A stretch of DNA of 64,000 nucleotides from Shewanella frigidimarina (lineage in GTDB: Bacteria; Pseudomonadota; Gammaproteobacteria; Enterobacterales; Shewanellaceae). Below the pieces are notes generated by a model. The model saw only the letters and a list, made by a program, of their open reading frames with translations, was not told where the DNA came from and did not search any database. Below are positions 1-10,467 of the stretch, in pieces. Every line of letters begins with the position of its first letter. Within the stretch, counting starts at the first letter, position 1. Where the stretch lies: positions 248,001 to 312,000 of the forward strand of contig NZ_RKKE01000001.1 in assembly GCF_003797125.1 (NCBI RefSeq), given 5' to 3'. The position numbers and the translations under genes were made by a program.

Positions 1-912
1 GTTGCTGATACCGGCGACATAGAAGCTATTAAACGTTACCAGCCTGAAGATGCAACAACCAACCCATCACTCATTTTAAAAGCCTCGCAGATCCCTGAAT
101 ATGCTTTTCTTATCGAGAATGCTATCGAATGGGCTAAAACTCAAAGCCACAGTATTGAACAACAGATTGAAGATGCAGGTGACAAGCTTGCTGTGAATAT
201 TGGCGTAGAAATTTTAAAGCTAGTGCCAGGTCGTATCTCAACAGAAGTCGATGCTCGCTTATCATTTGACAAGCAACGCTCAATCGACAAAGCGCACAAG
301 CTAATCAAATTATATAAAGATGCCGGAATTGATAAATCACGTATTTTGATCAAATTAGCTTCTACTTGGGAAGGTATTTGCGCAGCAAAAGAACTTGAAC
401 AAGAAGGCATCAACTGTAATCTAACATTGCTATTCAGCTTTGCTCAAGCAAGAGCTTGTGCAGAAGCTGGCGTATACCTTATTTCGCCTTTTGTGGGTCG
501 CATCTTAGATTGGTATAAAAAAGACACCGGTCAAGATTACACTGCAGAAACCGATCCTGGTGTTGTCTCTGTTACTGAGATTTACAACTACTACAAGCAG
601 AACGGTTATAACACAGTTGTTATGGGTGCAAGTTTCAGAAATATCGGTGAGATTATCGAATTAGCCGGTTGTGATCGTCTAACGATTGGACCAGCATTGT
701 TAGAAGAATTAGCCAATACTGATGTAGAAATTATCCAGAAATTGGTTGCAACGCCAGCAACACAGTCTGCTCCAGCTGCGTTAACTGAAGAACAATTCCG
801 TTGGGCATTTAACGAAGACCCAATGGCAGTTGATAAGTTAGCAGAAGGCATTCGTAATTTTGCCATCGATCAAGGCAAACTAGAAGTTATGCTAAAAACA
901 AAATTAAGCTAG
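1..912 (+). CDS. tal: transaldolase, 5' end outside window
   Basis: Transaldolase B-type enzyme of the cytosolic non-oxidative pentose phosphate pathway. It moves a dihydroxyacetone unit from sedoheptulose-7-P to glyceraldehyde-3-P. The frame is open from base 1 ([20 protein letters not shown]) to the TAG at 910-912. Aligned from memory to E. coli TalB, only about 14 N-terminal residues are missing. The Schiff-base lysine is in [10 protein letters not shown] (K118 of the visible part, about K132 in the full protein), and [13 protein letters not shown] is also conserved. It ends 15 bases before pgi, so the two sugar-phosphate genes are probably co-transcribed. Identity is clear; only the start is unseen. 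Confidence 0.97.
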   Translation, partial: VADTGDIEAIKRYQPEDATTNPSLILKASQIPEYAFLIENAIEWAKTQSHSIEQQIEDAGDKLAVNIGVEILKLVPGRISTEVDARLSFDKQRSIDKAHKLIKLYKDAGIDKSRILIKLASTWEGICAAKELEQEGINCNLTLLFSFAQARACAEAGVYLISPFVGRILDWYKKDTGQDYTAETDPGVVSVTEIYNYYKQNGYNTVVMGASFRNIGEIIELAGCDRLTIGPALLEELANTDVEIIQKLVATPATQSAPAALTEEQFRWAFNEDPMAVDKLAEGIRNFAIDQGKLEVMLKTKLS

Positions 913-927
913 TTGGAGGCTTTACTC

Positions 928-2565
928 GTGACTACACTGACACAAAGCACGACTTGGAAGGCGCTACAAACCCATTCAAGTCAACTACCTCACATGCGCG
1001 AATTATTTGCCCAAAACCCACAACGTTTTGAGCAAATGAGCGTTGCGGCTTGTGGTCTGTTTTTAGATTACTCTAAAAACCGTGTGAACGATGAAACACT
1101 TAAGCTGCTATTCTCTCTCGCTAAAGAAGCAAAACTGAGTGAAAAAATTACTGCAATGTTTAATGGTGATGTGATTAACAACACCGAACAGCGCTCAGTA
1201 TTGCACACTGCATTACGCAGTAAAGCAACTCAAACGATTATTGCTGAAGGAGCGAATATCGTTCCTGAAGTGCAACAAACATTAGCTAAAATGGCTAAGT
1301 TTGTTGGCTCTGTGCAATCAGGCGAGTGGAAAGGTTATACCGGTAAAGCGATTACAGATATCGTCAGTATCGGCATTGGAGGTTCATTTCTTGGACCTAA
1401 AATTGTTTCACAAGCGCTTAGACCATATTGGCAAGAAGGACTTAATTGCCATTTTGTTGCCAACGTAGATGCGACATCTATTTGTGAAAAATTAAAAAAC
1501 CTCAATGCTGAGACCACATTGTTTGTGATGTCGTCAAAATCATTCAGTACTCAAGAGACTCTAACCAACACCCTTAGCGCTAAAGATTGGTTTTTAGGCC
1601 AGGGTGCAAGCCAACAAGATGTGGCTAAACACTTTGTTGCAGTAACATCGAATGTAACAAAAGCCACTGAGTTTGGTATGGACGCAAACAACATATTCCC
1701 AATGTGGGATTGGGTTGGCGGACGCTACTCATTATGGTCAGCCATTGGTTTACCTATTGCGCTACTTGTTGGTATGGATAACTTTACGGCCTTGTTAGAT
1801 GGCGCGCATCAAATGGATCAACATTTTGCTGATACGCCTATCGAACAAAACATGCCAGTCATCATGGCTATGTTGTCAGTATTGTATGGTAATTTTCATG
1901 GTGCTCAATCACATGTCATTTTAACCTACGATCATTACTTACGTGGTCTTCCAGCTTATTTCCAACAACTCGACATGGAAAGTAATGGTAAATCAGTGAC
2001 TCTCGATGGTACTGACGTCGATTACAGCACCGGTCCCGTTATTTGGGGCGGTGAAGGCACTAACGGTCAACATGCATACCACCAGTTACTACATCAAGGC
2101 ACTGCACTTATTCCTGCTGACTTTATTATGCCGCTGCAAAGTCATAATCCGTTGGGTGAACATCATGACCAACTTGCATCAAACTGCTTTGGACAAACCC
2201 AAGCCTTAATGCAAGGTCGTACCTACGATGAAGCACTTGCTGAGCTAAGTAATAGCAAGCTTGATGAGCAACAAAAGCCGCTTATAGCCAAACATAAAGT
2301 AATGGTTGGTAATAAGCCAAGTAATACCTTATTGATGGATAAGCTAACGCCAACAACATTAGGTGCGTTAATCGCGCTATATGAGCACAGAACCTTTGTT
2401 CAGGGTGCTATATGGCAGATAAACTCATTTGATCAATGGGGTGTAGAGCTAGGTAAGCAATTAGGCAATGATGTGCTTGAACGAATTGGTGCAGACCACG
2501 ATGCTACCGATTTAGATGGATCGAGCAATGCATTAGTGAACCTATACCGTAAAGGTAAGCTATAA
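928..2565 (+). CDS. pgi: glucose-6-phosphate isomerase
   Basis: Interconverts glucose-6-P and fructose-6-P in the cytosol. The 545-residue length is normal. The substrate-phosphate site ([11 protein letters not shown]), the signature region [17 protein letters not shown] with its catalytic glutamate and histidine, and the late lysine in [10 protein letters not shown] are all present. The frame opens earlier at a TTG (913), but GGAGG lies at 915-919, so the GTG at 928 with 8-base spacing is the better start. It directly follows tal, and a strong intrinsic terminator follows it, making tal-pgi a two-gene unit linking glycolysis and the pentose phosphate pathway. Confidence 0.97.
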   Translation: MTTLTQSTTWKALQTHSSQLPHMRELFAQNPQRFEQMSVAACGLFLDYSKNRVNDETLKLLFSLAKEAKLSEKITAMFNGDVINNTEQRSVLHTALRSKATQTIIAEGANIVPEVQQTLAKMAKFVGSVQSGEWKGYTGKAITDIVSIGIGGSFLGPKIVSQALRPYWQEGLNCHFVANVDATSICEKLKNLNAETTLFVMSSKSFSTQETLTNTLSAKDWFLGQGASQQDVAKHFVAVTSNVTKATEFGMDANNIFPMWDWVGGRYSLWSAIGLPIALLVGMDNFTALLDGAHQMDQHFADTPIEQNMPVIMAMLSVLYGNFHGAQSHVILTYDHYLRGLPAYFQQLDMESNGKSVTLDGTDVDYSTGPVIWGGEGTNGQHAYHQLLHQGTALIPADFIMPLQSHNPLGEHHDQLASNCFGQTQALMQGRTYDEALAELSNSKLDEQQKPLIAKHKVMVGNKPSNTLLMDKLTPTTLGALIALYEHRTFVQGAIWQINSFDQWGVELGKQLGNDVLERIGADHDATDLDGSSNALVNLYRKGKL

Positions 2566-2586
2566 AACAAAAACTAGCCTTGAATA

Positions 2587-2613
2587 AAAACCTCAGCTTG
2601 CTGAGGTTTTTTT
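2587..2613 (+). terminator. intrinsic terminator of tal-pgi
   Basis: A perfect short hairpin (arms AAACCTCAGC and GCTGAGGTTT, tiny loop) is followed by a run of T, about 20 bases after the pgi stop. Confidence 0.9.
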
Positions 2614-2744
2614 ATGCGTTTTTGATATCGAATTCACTAAATTGTGATTTATTAGTAACGTAAATGCAACACAACTATTGCACCCTATAGCTGAAATATG
2701 GTACTTATTTGTGCAGAGACATCATAATAACAAGGGAGGTTACC

Positions 2745-2930
2745 ATGGATCGATTAGACTATGGTGGTGCGCTAGACGAAGTTGTTGAAAGACCAACCCG
2801 TTCAAAAAGCTCGTCAAAAAAACGCAAATGGCGTGAAATTGAAGCCATTAAGGATAAGCAGCGTTTACTCAAGGAATTGCAAGATATTGATGATTCATTC
2901 GATTTCGACGTTAATACACTAGTGCTTTAA
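2745..2930 (+). CDS. small DUF3545-type protein
   Basis: A 61-residue, highly charged soluble protein (MDRLDYGGALDEV, then SSKKRKWREIEAIKDKQRLL). The WREIEAIKDKQRLLKEL block looks like the small gammaproteobacterial family I know as DUF3545; the function is unknown. The frame extends 12 codons upstream, but GGGAGG at 2734-2739 fits the ATG at 2745. The basic lysine/serine stretch followed by a predicted helix and an acidic end could bind nucleic acid or a protein partner, but that is speculation. It stands alone and has its own terminator. Confidence 0.8.
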   Translation: MDRLDYGGALDEVVERPTRSKSSSKKRKWREIEAIKDKQRLLKELQDIDDSFDFDVNTLVL

Positions 2931-2966
2931 TTAGATCCCATCACACTTAACCGTAAAATCGATTAG

Positions 2967-2991
2967 AAGAGCGCATAATGCGCTCTTTTTG
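2967..2991 (+). terminator. intrinsic terminator after the small DUF3545-type gene
   Basis: Hairpin AGAGCGCA-TAA-TGCGCTCT followed by TTTTTG, about 40 bases after the stop codon. Confidence 0.85.
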
Positions 2992-3057
2992 TTTGCCAAG
3001 ATTTATAGATTGCCTATGCAATGCACATCATAGCCCTCTAGCCCAAGGGCAATAACA

Positions 3058-3600
3058 TCATTTATTATCTGCATGTTCAATATAGGTCCGTAAATCTTCA
3101 AAGATCGTTTTATCATTATCATTAAATAACGGATCTTCAATTAACCGATTTTGACATAATACGGTTATTTTTTGCCAATCGTTACTATCTAATGCCTTAA
3201 CAAAATTCGGAAAGACTTCTCGTTCTTCATACTGCATATGCAATTGTTGTAGTTCAATATACTCTTTAAGATCATTAATCAGCTTGTCGCGCGAGATAAC
3301 CACATCCGAAAGAATCATATTCAAGCTATAAACTAAAGCACCCGATGCCTCAGCCAAACGATGATGTTCATTATAAAGTTGGCCACAATTCGCTAAACCT
3401 GTTTTATTACTGTAATAATCGAAAATAATATCTTCCAACGGGTGATGACTATGCTCAGCATAGCCTTGCATATACTCAACGATATCCCTAACCAGATTAA
3501 AATTAACTCCGTTACCTTCAGCCAATCGAGTCAATTTATTCGAAAGGATATTCAACAAAATGGCAATATGCTTATGATCGCGCATTAAACGTTGCAACAT
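3058..3600 (-). CDS. hemerythrin HHE-domain protein
   Basis: A 180-residue soluble four-helix hemerythrin-like protein. The spaced di-iron ligand motifs are visible in order: DHKHI near residue 9, HSHHPLEDIIF near 51-61, EHHRL near 79, and HMQYEEREVFP near 120. Such proteins bind O2 or NO or act as iron-based sensors; the exact role here cannot be read from sequence. GGAGAAGG lies just upstream of the ATG. It is a single-gene unit, convergent with the gene on its left, with thrC upstream on the same strand beyond a terminator. It resembles stand-alone HHE regulators rather than RIC/YtfE, since no N-terminal Cys domain is seen. Confidence 0.85.
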   Translation of the reverse strand: MLQRLMRDHKHIAILLNILSNKLTRLAEGNGVNFNLVRDIVEYMQGYAEHSHHPLEDIIFDYYSNKTGLANCGQLYNEHHRLAEASGALVYSLNMILSDVVISRDKLINDLKEYIELQQLHMQYEEREVFPNFVKALDSNDWQKITVLCQNRLIEDPLFNDNDKTIFEDLRTYIEHADNK

Positions 3601-3723
3601 AACCTTCTCCCGTCATCTATCTACAAAACACCAATGTATAAATAATAGCCAATAATGAGTCTTTTACTAATCTACACTGGGATAAGCATAATGAGGTATG
3701 ACCAAGATCATAATATTGGAATA

Positions 3724-3759
3724 TAAAAAAACACCTAATACCAATCCAATTGATATTAG
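3724..3759 (-). terminator. terminator of thrABC
   Basis: Read on the minus strand, an 11-bp stem (CTAATATCAAT with ATTGGTATTAG, one G-U pair) is followed by GGTGTTTTTTTAT, about 25 bases after the thrC stop. The TAATACCAATC core resembles a short palindrome common in Shewanella intergenic DNA. Confidence 0.7.
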
Positions 3760-3784
3760 ATGTTAGATACCTGAAACTAAGAGG

Positions 3785-5068
3785 TTACTTTAGCACAGCA
3801 AACATATGCGCTTTAAGCTGGTCAAAGTCAGCATCTAATTCTGCAGATAAAATCGTTTTTTGTGCCACTGCAGCTAATTCAGGAGGTAACGGTAAATTAA
3901 TGTTCAACTCACGGTCAACCACATCTTTAAACTTAGCAGGATGCGCTGTACCAAGAAACACCCCAGTTTCGTTACTAGTTAACCCAAGCGTTAATGCATG
4001 AGCTGCAATCGCCGCATGGGGCTCTGATTGATAACCCAATTGATAAAGTTCTGCTAAGGCGCCAGCGGTGGCATCTTCAGAAAGAGCCACGCCAGTTACC
4101 AATGATAACGGCCAGCCCATTTGCTCACAAATCGCTTCTACACGAGGCCAATTGCTTGGCTCTGACACATCCATAGCATTAGACATGGTCGCCACGGTTT
4201 TATGTGGTTGCCATTCACCACCAGTGAGATAACGCGGTACCGTGTCATTACTATTGGTTGCAGCAATAAAACGCTTAATTGGTAACCCCATGGCTTTAGC
4301 AAATAACCCCGCGGTTAAGTTACCAAAATTACCACTGGGTACAGACATCACAAGCTCATTATGTCCAGCTTGTTTAGCTTGCGCTACCGCTTCAAAGTAA
4401 TAGCATATCTGAGCTAATAAACGACTAATATTAATCGAATTAGCAGAATTTAACGCTAAGCCGTCACGAACATCACTGTCATCAAAAGCTTGTTTAACCA
4501 GATGCTGACAAGCATCGAAGTCAGACGTTACTGCCACAGTATGAATATTTTTACCTAAGGTAGTAAACATCTTTTCTTGCAGTTCACTAATTTTACCTTT
4601 TGGGTATAACACCATTACATTGACGTTATCTAGGCCGTAAAATGCATCCGCTACTGCAGCGCCAGTATCACCCGATGTTGCGGTTAAAATAGTCAGTTTT
4701 TTATTGCCGGCAAGTAAATCAACGCATTGAGCCATAAACCGTGCGCCAAAATCTTTAAACGCTAATGTCGGACCATGAAAAAGTTCTAAACAAGCACGTT
4801 TATCATCAACCTTAACGAGTGGTACATCGAAGGTAAATGCTTTATCAACAAGCTTATCAACATTCTCCTGCCCGAGTTCATCCGCTAACCAAGCACCCAA
4901 GACTTTTTTGCTTCGCTCAGCAAAGGGTAATGCCAGTAATGCATCAATATTGGATAGTACTGGAATGGACTTTGGGAAAAACAATCCTCTATCTTTACCT
5001 AAACCCAGTTGAACCGCTTGACTGAAGTTAACTACCTGCGATGGGTGTTTTAAGTTATATAATTCCAT
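3785..5068 (-). CDS. thrC: threonine synthase
   Basis: Converts O-phosphohomoserine to threonine with PLP, the last step of threonine synthesis. The 427-residue length matches E. coli ThrC. The PLP lysine is K105 in TLAFKDFGARF, and SGDTGAAVADAFYG, SVPSGNFGNLTAG and LGTAHPAKFK are present. The start MELYNLKHPS aligns with the E. coli start MKLYNLK. It is the last gene of thrLABC, 46 bases after thrB, and is followed by a terminator. Its expression should follow the operon attenuator. Confidence 0.98.
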   Translation of the reverse strand: MELYNLKHPSQVVNFSQAVQLGLGKDRGLFFPKSIPVLSNIDALLALPFAERSKKVLGAWLADELGQENVDKLVDKAFTFDVPLVKVDDKRACLELFHGPTLAFKDFGARFMAQCVDLLAGNKKLTILTATSGDTGAAVADAFYGLDNVNVMVLYPKGKISELQEKMFTTLGKNIHTVAVTSDFDACQHLVKQAFDDSDVRDGLALNSANSINISRLLAQICYYFEAVAQAKQAGHNELVMSVPSGNFGNLTAGLFAKAMGLPIKRFIAATNSNDTVPRYLTGGEWQPHKTVATMSNAMDVSEPSNWPRVEAICEQMGWPLSLVTGVALSEDATAGALAELYQLGYQSEPHAAIAAHALTLGLTSNETGVFLGTAHPAKFKDVVDRELNINLPLPPELAAVAQKTILSAELDADFDQLKAHMFAVLK

Positions 5069-5114
5069 TGCGACTGCCTTTTAAATTTCAATATCAATAA
5101 TGTGAAAGAGAGCG

Positions 5115-6074
5115 TTACACGCAGCGCGTGCCTAGTTTATCTAATTTACAAACGTGAGCAAAACCACCTTGCTCACGTTTGTAATGTTGCATCAACCATT
5201 TTTTGGCTTTTTCTGCGGTGGCTAAATCGTCGGTTACACTAAACAATGTGGGGCCGCTGCCAGAAATACCGCTAGTCAGCATGCCTAATTCAGCTAATGC
5301 CGCTCGTGCTTCGGTATAACCAGGTATTGCGGATGCACGATAAGGTTCGGCCAAAACATCTTTCAGCATTTCAATTGCCAAAGCAGCGTCTTGCTGATAA
5401 CTCGCGTGAACAAATGCACTTAAATAACGACCAAAATCGATGGCTACAGACTTATCATATTGCTGCGGCAGCAGTTCGCGCATTTTGGCAGTAGATAATG
5501 AAATTCCCGGATAAGCGATAACCCAATACCAGTTATCAAAACTTGGAATAGCAGCGCATGCTTTGTTACTGGCATTAAGCATTAGCTGCATGCCGCCTAA
5601 ATAGCATGGCGCTACATTGTCATAATGCACGCTGCCAGATATCTTCCCTTCAAACTCGCCCATCAATGCTAATAAGGCTTGCTGGTTAAAAGGCTGTCCA
5701 AAATGTTCATTTAAGGCATATAACGCAGCGACTACAGAGCTGGCACTAGAGCCTAACCCACTGCCTACTGGAAGGTTTTTCTCTAAACAAACAGTGACAC
5801 CATCTTGCCGCTGTAATTTATCTAAAAAAAACTCAGCACATTGGTAAACAATATTGTCCTTACCATCGCTTGGTAATTTATGTGCCCATTCACCTGTTTG
5901 GCTATATTCAACCCCGCTGGCAGCTACGCTAATCATCACTCTATCGCCCAATAATGAGCCGTCAATCGGCGCCAATGCAGCGCCTAGCAAATCAAAGCCA
6001 ACACCAACATTGCCCATAGACGCTGGAGCATACACAGTAAGCGTGTCTTGGCTTACTTTTAACGTTTGATTCAT
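5115..6074 (-). CDS. thrB: homoserine kinase
   Basis: A GHMP-family kinase that phosphorylates homoserine with ATP. The ATP-binding motif [12 protein letters not shown] is at residues 102-113, the N-terminal [16 protein letters not shown] at 17-31, and the C-terminal [12 protein letters not shown] motif near 270. At 319 residues it is slightly longer than E. coli ThrB (310). Its ATG overlaps the thrA stop by 4 bases (ATGA-type junction), implying translational coupling to the aspartokinase/homoserine dehydrogenase that makes its substrate. Confidence 0.98.
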   Translation of the reverse strand: MNQTLKVSQDTLTVYAPASMGNVGVGFDLLGAALAPIDGSLLGDRVMISVAASGVEYSQTGEWAHKLPSDGKDNIVYQCAEFFLDKLQRQDGVTVCLEKNLPVGSGLGSSASSVVAALYALNEHFGQPFNQQALLALMGEFEGKISGSVHYDNVAPCYLGGMQLMLNASNKACAAIPSFDNWYWVIAYPGISLSTAKMRELLPQQYDKSVAIDFGRYLSAFVHASYQQDAALAIEMLKDVLAEPYRASAIPGYTEARAALAELGMLTSGISGSGPTLFSVTDDLATAEKAKKWLMQHYKREQGGFAHVCKLDKLGTRCV

Positions 6075-8536
6075 AACCCAACCTCACGAGTCCAGTTTAA
6101 GGTTCTTAATACGTCAGCAAAAGCCCCTGCAGCAGTAACATCAGTACCAGCACCATAGCCTCTTAATACAAAGGGAATTGGTTGATAATAACGGCTATAA
6201 AATGCCAGCGCATTCTCGCCACCTTTAACACTGTATAATGGATCAGTTGCATCTACTTCAACAATTCTGACATGGCACTGCCCGTCTTCAATTTGGCCAA
6301 CATAACGCAGCACTTTACCTTCGGTTTTAGCCGCAGCGACTCGAGCAGAGATAAGGTCATCTAATGAAGCAAGATTCGCCATAAATTGATTAACATCGCC
6401 TGAGTCATCAAAATCAGCTGGCAATACAGATTCAATATTAATGTCTTCAAGCTCTAATGGCAGGCCAACTTCACGAGCAAGAATGAGTACTTTACGAGCG
6501 ACATCCATACCACTTAAATCATCACGAGGATCGGGTTCAGTAAAACACTTGTCACGCGCAATCGCAGTCGCTTGCGATAAGCTCATACCGTCATCTAACA
6601 TACCAAAAATGTAGGATAATGACCCAGACAAAATACCATTAAACTTATGTAGTTTATCTCCGGCATACATGAGTTTTTTCAAGTTATCGATAACAGGTAA
6701 ACCAGCACCTACCGTCGTTTCATACAAAAATTGTCGACGCTGAGTTAAAGCCGTTTTACGCAATGCTTGATAGTAAGCATAATCACGAGTATTCGATTTT
6801 TTGTTTGGGGTAACAACATGGAAACCGGCATTCATCACATCAAGGTAACGGTCTGACACTAACTCGCTTGATGTACAATCAACCAGTACAGGATTAAGTA
6901 ATTGCTGCTCTTGTCCCCACTCAAGTAGCTTAGCTAAATCATATGCTTGGCCCTGCTCGGCCAGTAATGACTGCCACTCGCCAAGTTCAATACCTTCACT
7001 ATTCAACAACATTTGGCTCGAATTAGCGATCCCACATACACGAATACTAATGTGCTGCTCTTTTAACATCGCACTTTGCTGCTTGATTTGATCGAGTAAT
7101 CCAGCACCCACATTACCGCTACCGACTAAAAACACATCTAGATACTGCTGCACATCGAAAAATGCTTGATGACATGCACCAATGGCATGCTTGGTTTTTT
7201 TCTGTTGAATAACGGTAGAAATTGATCGCTCTGATGAACCCTGAGCAATAGCAATGATATTGACACTGGCTTTAGCTAGTGCTGTAAAAAATTTAGCTGC
7301 TACGCCCTTATGGGTTTTCATACCATCACCAATCAAAGACACTATCGCCAAATCTTGACGTAATTCAATCGGCTCAAGTAATTCACTTTTTAATTCAAGC
7401 TCAAATTCTTGTTCTAGTGCCCATTTAGCTTTGTTTGCTTGAGAGGTAGAGACACAAAAACTGATACTGTATTCAGATGAGCTTTGGGTAATAAGAGAAA
7501 CCGAGATACCACTGCGAGAGATAACCGCTAAAGTCCTGCTTGCCATGCCGACCATGCCTTTCATTCCTGGGCCTGAGACGTTAAACATGGTTTGATTGTC
7601 TAAATTTGAAATCGCTTTAACTTGTAGCCCTGTTTTGTCATCATCATTAGACACCAATGTACCGGGAGCTGACGGATTAAAACTGTTTTTGATATAACAA
7701 GGGATTTGATATTGAGCAATTGGCGCAATCGTTTTAGGGTGCAATACTTTGGCGCCAAAATATGAGAGTTCCATCGCTTCTTGATAGCTTAATTGTGACA
7801 ATAATTTAGCGTCGGCCACAACACGTGGATCAGTGTTATAAACTCCATCCACATCAGTCCAAATTTCACAACTAGAAGCGTCTAAACAAGCGGCCAACAC
7901 TGCAGCAGAATAATCAGAACCATTACGACCTAAAGTTACGACTTTGCCTTGAGCATCTGCGGCAGTAAATCCAGGCATCACCCAGACTCGGTATTGATCA
8001 AGCGGCAATAAGGTAAAGCGAGGCTTGCTCACCGCAATATCGACTACAGACTCCAACGGCTGACCATGAGCTAAAAATAACGCGACTGGATCTAATTGTG
8101 CTGAAGTAATGTCTTTCGCCAACATTACTTGTTCCATTAATGCTGCAGATAAGCGCTCTCCGGTCACCACTAATTCAGCACGAACACTATCAGGGCATTC
8201 TCCCAATAACCTGATGCCATACAACTTATCTTTCCAAACCTGCATTTGCGCAGCTAATTTCTCGACCAATAATTTATGTTGAACGGCTGTAATAAGTGAA
8301 GTGGCATCAGAAAATAAACCACTAAATACACCATTGATATGGTCTAACACTGGCTGATAGTCTTGTTGATTAACAGCTATATCAACCATTTCTAACAGTG
8401 CATTGGTTACTGTTGCAGGAGCAGAAAGTACCGTAGCAACAGATTCTGTCGAAGCCGTATCAGCAATAATGTCTGCCGCCATCGAAAAACGAGACCAGTT
8501 CGCCAACGATGTTCCACCAAATTTCATTACTTTCAT
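6071..8536 (-). CDS. thrA: aspartokinase I / homoserine dehydrogenase I
   Basis: A bifunctional enzyme for the first and third steps of the threonine branch. Residues 1 to about 300 are the aspartokinase (start [42 protein letters not shown]). About 315-455 are tandem ACT regulatory domains ([38 protein letters not shown]). About 465-821 are homoserine dehydrogenase (NAD(P) site [13 protein letters not shown], then [13 protein letters not shown]). The 821-residue length matches E. coli ThrA. The two ACT repeats are the expected threonine feedback site. It follows thrL after the attenuator, so it is controlled both by threonyl/isoleucyl-tRNA charging and by feedback. Confidence 0.98.
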   Translation of the reverse strand: MKVMKFGGTSLANWSRFSMAADIIADTASTESVATVLSAPATVTNALLEMVDIAVNQQDYQPVLDHINGVFSGLFSDATSLITAVQHKLLVEKLAAQMQVWKDKLYGIRLLGECPDSVRAELVVTGERLSAALMEQVMLAKDITSAQLDPVALFLAHGQPLESVVDIAVSKPRFTLLPLDQYRVWVMPGFTAADAQGKVVTLGRNGSDYSAAVLAACLDASSCEIWTDVDGVYNTDPRVVADAKLLSQLSYQEAMELSYFGAKVLHPKTIAPIAQYQIPCYIKNSFNPSAPGTLVSNDDDKTGLQVKAISNLDNQTMFNVSGPGMKGMVGMASRTLAVISRSGISVSLITQSSSEYSISFCVSTSQANKAKWALEQEFELELKSELLEPIELRQDLAIVSLIGDGMKTHKGVAAKFFTALAKASVNIIAIAQGSSERSISTVIQQKKTKHAIGACHQAFFDVQQYLDVFLVGSGNVGAGLLDQIKQQSAMLKEQHISIRVCGIANSSQMLLNSEGIELGEWQSLLAEQGQAYDLAKLLEWGQEQQLLNPVLVDCTSSELVSDRYLDVMNAGFHVVTPNKKSNTRDYAYYQALRKTALTQRRQFLYETTVGAGLPVIDNLKKLMYAGDKLHKFNGILSGSLSYIFGMLDDGMSLSQATAIARDKCFTEPDPRDDLSGMDVARKVLILAREVGLPLELEDINIESVLPADFDDSGDVNQFMANLASLDDLISARVAAAKTEGKVLRYVGQIEDGQCHVRIVEVDATDPLYSVKGGENALAFYSRYYQPIPFVLRGYGAGTDVTAAGAFADVLRTLNWTREVGL

Positions 8537-8599
8537 GTCGCTCTCCTTGCCACTTTAAAGTGACAACATTAAATTAAAATCAAATATCAGAATTAAAAA

Positions 8600-8637
8600 C
8601 AAAAAAGCCCGCTTCAGGTGTTAGAAGCGGGCTTTTT
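8600..8637 (-). terminator. thr operon attenuator (terminator arm)
   Basis: On the minus strand the arms AAGCCCGCTTC and GAAGCGGGCTT form an 11-bp stem with an 8-base loop, followed by a T-rich run (TTTTTTGTTTTT). It lies between the thrL stop (8661) and thrA. The 5' arm can alternatively pair with GCGGGCT at the end of thrL (about 8662-8669), giving an antiterminator. A third hairpin, CCACTAT-TACC-ATAGTGG, lies inside the late leader codons. This is the full set of alternative structures expected for ribosome-mediated attenuation. Confidence 0.92.
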
Positions 8638-8660
8638 ATGCAAAATCTTTTAGGGTGTAA

Positions 8661-8732
8661 TCAGCCCGCCCCCACTATGGTAATAGTGGTGGTTGTAATG
8701 GTTGTAATTACAACGAGCATGAGGGTAAACAT
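8661..8732 (-). CDS. thrL: thr operon leader peptide
   Basis: A 23-residue leader peptide on the minus strand: MFTLMLVV, then ITTITTTTITI, then VGAG and TGA. Thr (8 codons) and Ile (4 codons) make up half of the peptide, so a ribosome short of charged tRNA-Thr or tRNA-Ile would stall over the first RNA arm. E. coli ThrL also has runs of Thr/Ile and ends in GAG. It lies about 125 bases upstream of thrA, immediately before the attenuator. The ribosome binding site is weak (purine-rich GAAGAGA about 8 bases upstream). Confidence 0.93.
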   Translation of the reverse strand: MFTLMLVVITTITTTTITIVGAG

Positions 8733-8759
8733 TTGATGATTCTCTTCGTTAGGATAAAT

Positions 8760-9276
8760 GTTAACTGCCGATAATATTTAATCGATAATATTTAATTAGA
8801 TTAAATAGCTGATCCACGTTGGCTAACAGAATTGCTTTTTTAACCTAATGTTGTCAACCCCTCATTACAGTTTATTTACTAGTTATTTTTTAAGTAGAGT
8901 TGATTTTTTTAACAATCAAGTTGTTAAAAATCTAAAATCGGTCGCCATAACCATTATTGACTGCCCAATCTAACGTTGACGTAAACGGTGAAAAAATAAG
9001 TAAAGCCAAGTAAGTTCAACAAATACAGGATTATACAAGAAGTAGTTTAATACGTACTCATAAAAAGATTACCAATAGATGTACTACCAAGATGATTTAT
9101 CCGCCTTATCCATTTTCATCACTAATTAGATGATTTATTTTCAACATGAACTCAGTAAAACATGCAGCATAAGACAAAATAAAAAAAGCTGTGATTCAAT
9201 AACCAAAAACTGATGTTAGCCATCGCAGCCTGATATCAAAATACGGTATGATACTCACATCACAATTGGAGGCGAT
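8760..9276. other. intergenic region between thrL and slyD
   Basis: About 520 AT-rich bases between divergent units. It must hold the thr promoter (minus strand, probably about 8770-8860, where two TAAATATTATCG copies offer -10-like TATTAT) and the slyD promoter. I see no open frame with a good start, no operator palindrome and no repeat that I would defend. The slyD ribosome site GGAGG is at 9268-9272. Confidence 0.5.
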
Positions 9277-9843
9277 ATGAAAATTACAAAACATGCGGCG
9301 GTCACTATTCATTACCGCTTATCTGATGAGCAAGGTCTATTAGTAGAAAGTTCATTTGAAAGTGAACCAATGGTTTACTTACATGGCACTGAAAATTTAA
9401 TTCCTGGACTTGAATCAGTTTTAGAAGGTAAAACTGTTGGTGAGAATATCGAGGCAAAGATCCCTGCGGAACAAGCCTATGGCGAATATCACCCAGGTTT
9501 AAAGCAAGAAGTTCCTGTCAGTGCATTTGGTGATGTCGAAGATATCGTTCCAGGTATGCGTTTTATCGCTGAAACTGAAATGGGTCAACGCCCTGTTCAA
9601 GTCATTGAAGTGAAAGATGATGTCATCGTTGTTGATGGTAATCACCCTCTAGCGGGTCAGTCACTGCATTTTAGTGTCGAAGTTATCGCTGTAAGAGAAG
9701 CTACAGCAGAAGAACTATCTCATGGACATATCCATGCAGAAGGCGGCTGTGGTAGCCATGGACATGATCACGGACACGACCATGAATCATGTGGCACAGA
9801 AAAACCTGGCTGTGATGGAAATGGCGGCTGTGGCTGTCGTTAA
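9277..9843 (+). CDS. slyD: FKBP-type peptidyl-prolyl isomerase SlyD, metal-binding tail
   Basis: A cytosolic prolyl isomerase/chaperone that also binds nickel and assists hydrogenase maturation in enterobacteria. The start MKITKHAAVTIHYRLSDEQG and the FKBP/IF-domain pattern (YLHGTENLIPGLE, IPAEQAYGEYHPGLKQEV, VDGNHPLAGQSLHF) are typical. From about residue 148 the protein becomes a tail rich in His, Cys and Gly (HGHIHAEGGCGSHGHDHGHD, ending CGTEKPGCDGNGGCGCR), the metal-binding region. The 188-residue length is close to E. coli SlyD (196). Monocistronic, with its own terminator. Confidence 0.97.
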   Translation: MKITKHAAVTIHYRLSDEQGLLVESSFESEPMVYLHGTENLIPGLESVLEGKTVGENIEAKIPAEQAYGEYHPGLKQEVPVSAFGDVEDIVPGMRFIAETEMGQRPVQVIEVKDDVIVVDGNHPLAGQSLHFSVEVIAVREATAEELSHGHIHAEGGCGSHGHDHGHDHESCGTEKPGCDGNGGCGCR

Positions 9844-9920
9844 TTCATTATTGATTAAATAGATAAGTTACTCATTCTATCTTTAATGTCTATTTGTCAG
9901 TAAAAAGGTTGAAACATCGT

Positions 9921-9957
9921 AAGGCATTGTCTAGTTACTAGGCAGTGCCTTTTTGTT
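9921..9957 (+). terminator. terminator of slyD
   Basis: A 14-bp stem (AAGGCATTGTCTAG with CTAGGCAGTGCCTT, two G-U pairs) with a 3-base loop, then TTTTGTTT, about 80 bases after slyD. Confidence 0.85.
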
Positions 9958-10089
9958 TAGGTTATAGTTAGCTCGTTAATCACATCAATTAGTCAGATTT
10001 ATTGTATCGACCGTTAAGGATAACTTGGGGGTACAATCCTTACTAATTGACTCCCAATATAATAATTAATACCTAGCGACGGAGTGCTT

Positions 10090-10467
10090 ATGTTAATTAA
10101 ACCGCTGTATGAATTACTGCCGTTCACTTACATGCTTGTAGGTAGTGTCAGTATTTTTTTACTCGAACCAAATTATGCACTTATTGCTTCAATTGTAGTG
10201 TATTTATATGGTGCACATATTTACAACTTACGCTCCAAGAACCGTAGAACCGACCCCAAACGTAAACGCAAATCAGGATTCATTCCCGAAACAATTTATG
10301 GTTTATTACCCTTTATTTACGTGTTGGGTGCTGTGAGCCTTTATCGGTTTTACCCTAGAGATTCCAGCACACTTTTTGCACTGTGTTTAACCACCTATGG
10401 TGGATACCTATTTTTAAGACGTTTAAGTTATCGTCACCACAGATTACCGCGAGGAATTAACCAATAG
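10090..10467 (+). CDS. small membrane protein made of two similar halves
   Basis: A 125-residue membrane protein of unknown function. The first half (KPLYELLPFTYMLVGSVSIF to GAHIYNLR) and the second half (PETIYGLLPFIYVLGAVSLY to GYLFLRR) align with each other: Y-x-LLPF-x-Y at the start, a hydrophobic pair of helices, an LEPN/FYPRD turn, and YGA/YGG before a basic end. The halves are joined by a very basic linker (SKNRRTDPKRKRKSG). Four membrane helices are expected. I chose the ATG at 10090 because GGAG at 10081-10084 is 5 bases upstream; the in-frame GTG at 10084 overlaps it. It stands alone between slyD and trpR. Confidence 0.8.
   Translation: MLIKPLYELLPFTYMLVGSVSIFLLEPNYALIASIVVYLYGAHIYNLRSKNRRTDPKRKRKSGFIPETIYGLLPFIYVLGAVSLYRFYPRDSSTLFALCLTTYGGYLFLRRLSYRHHRLPRGINQ

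Noticed and set aside
2006..2209. 67-codon frame inside pgi
   Set aside because: It lies in another frame of a clearly coding gene and lacks a ribosome site; a shadow. The same applies to many short frames opposite thrC, gltB, gltD and lepA.
8835..8870. TTGACA-like -35 on the minus strand as the thr promoter
   Set aside because: TTGACA is present, but no acceptable -10 occurs 15-18 bases further on.
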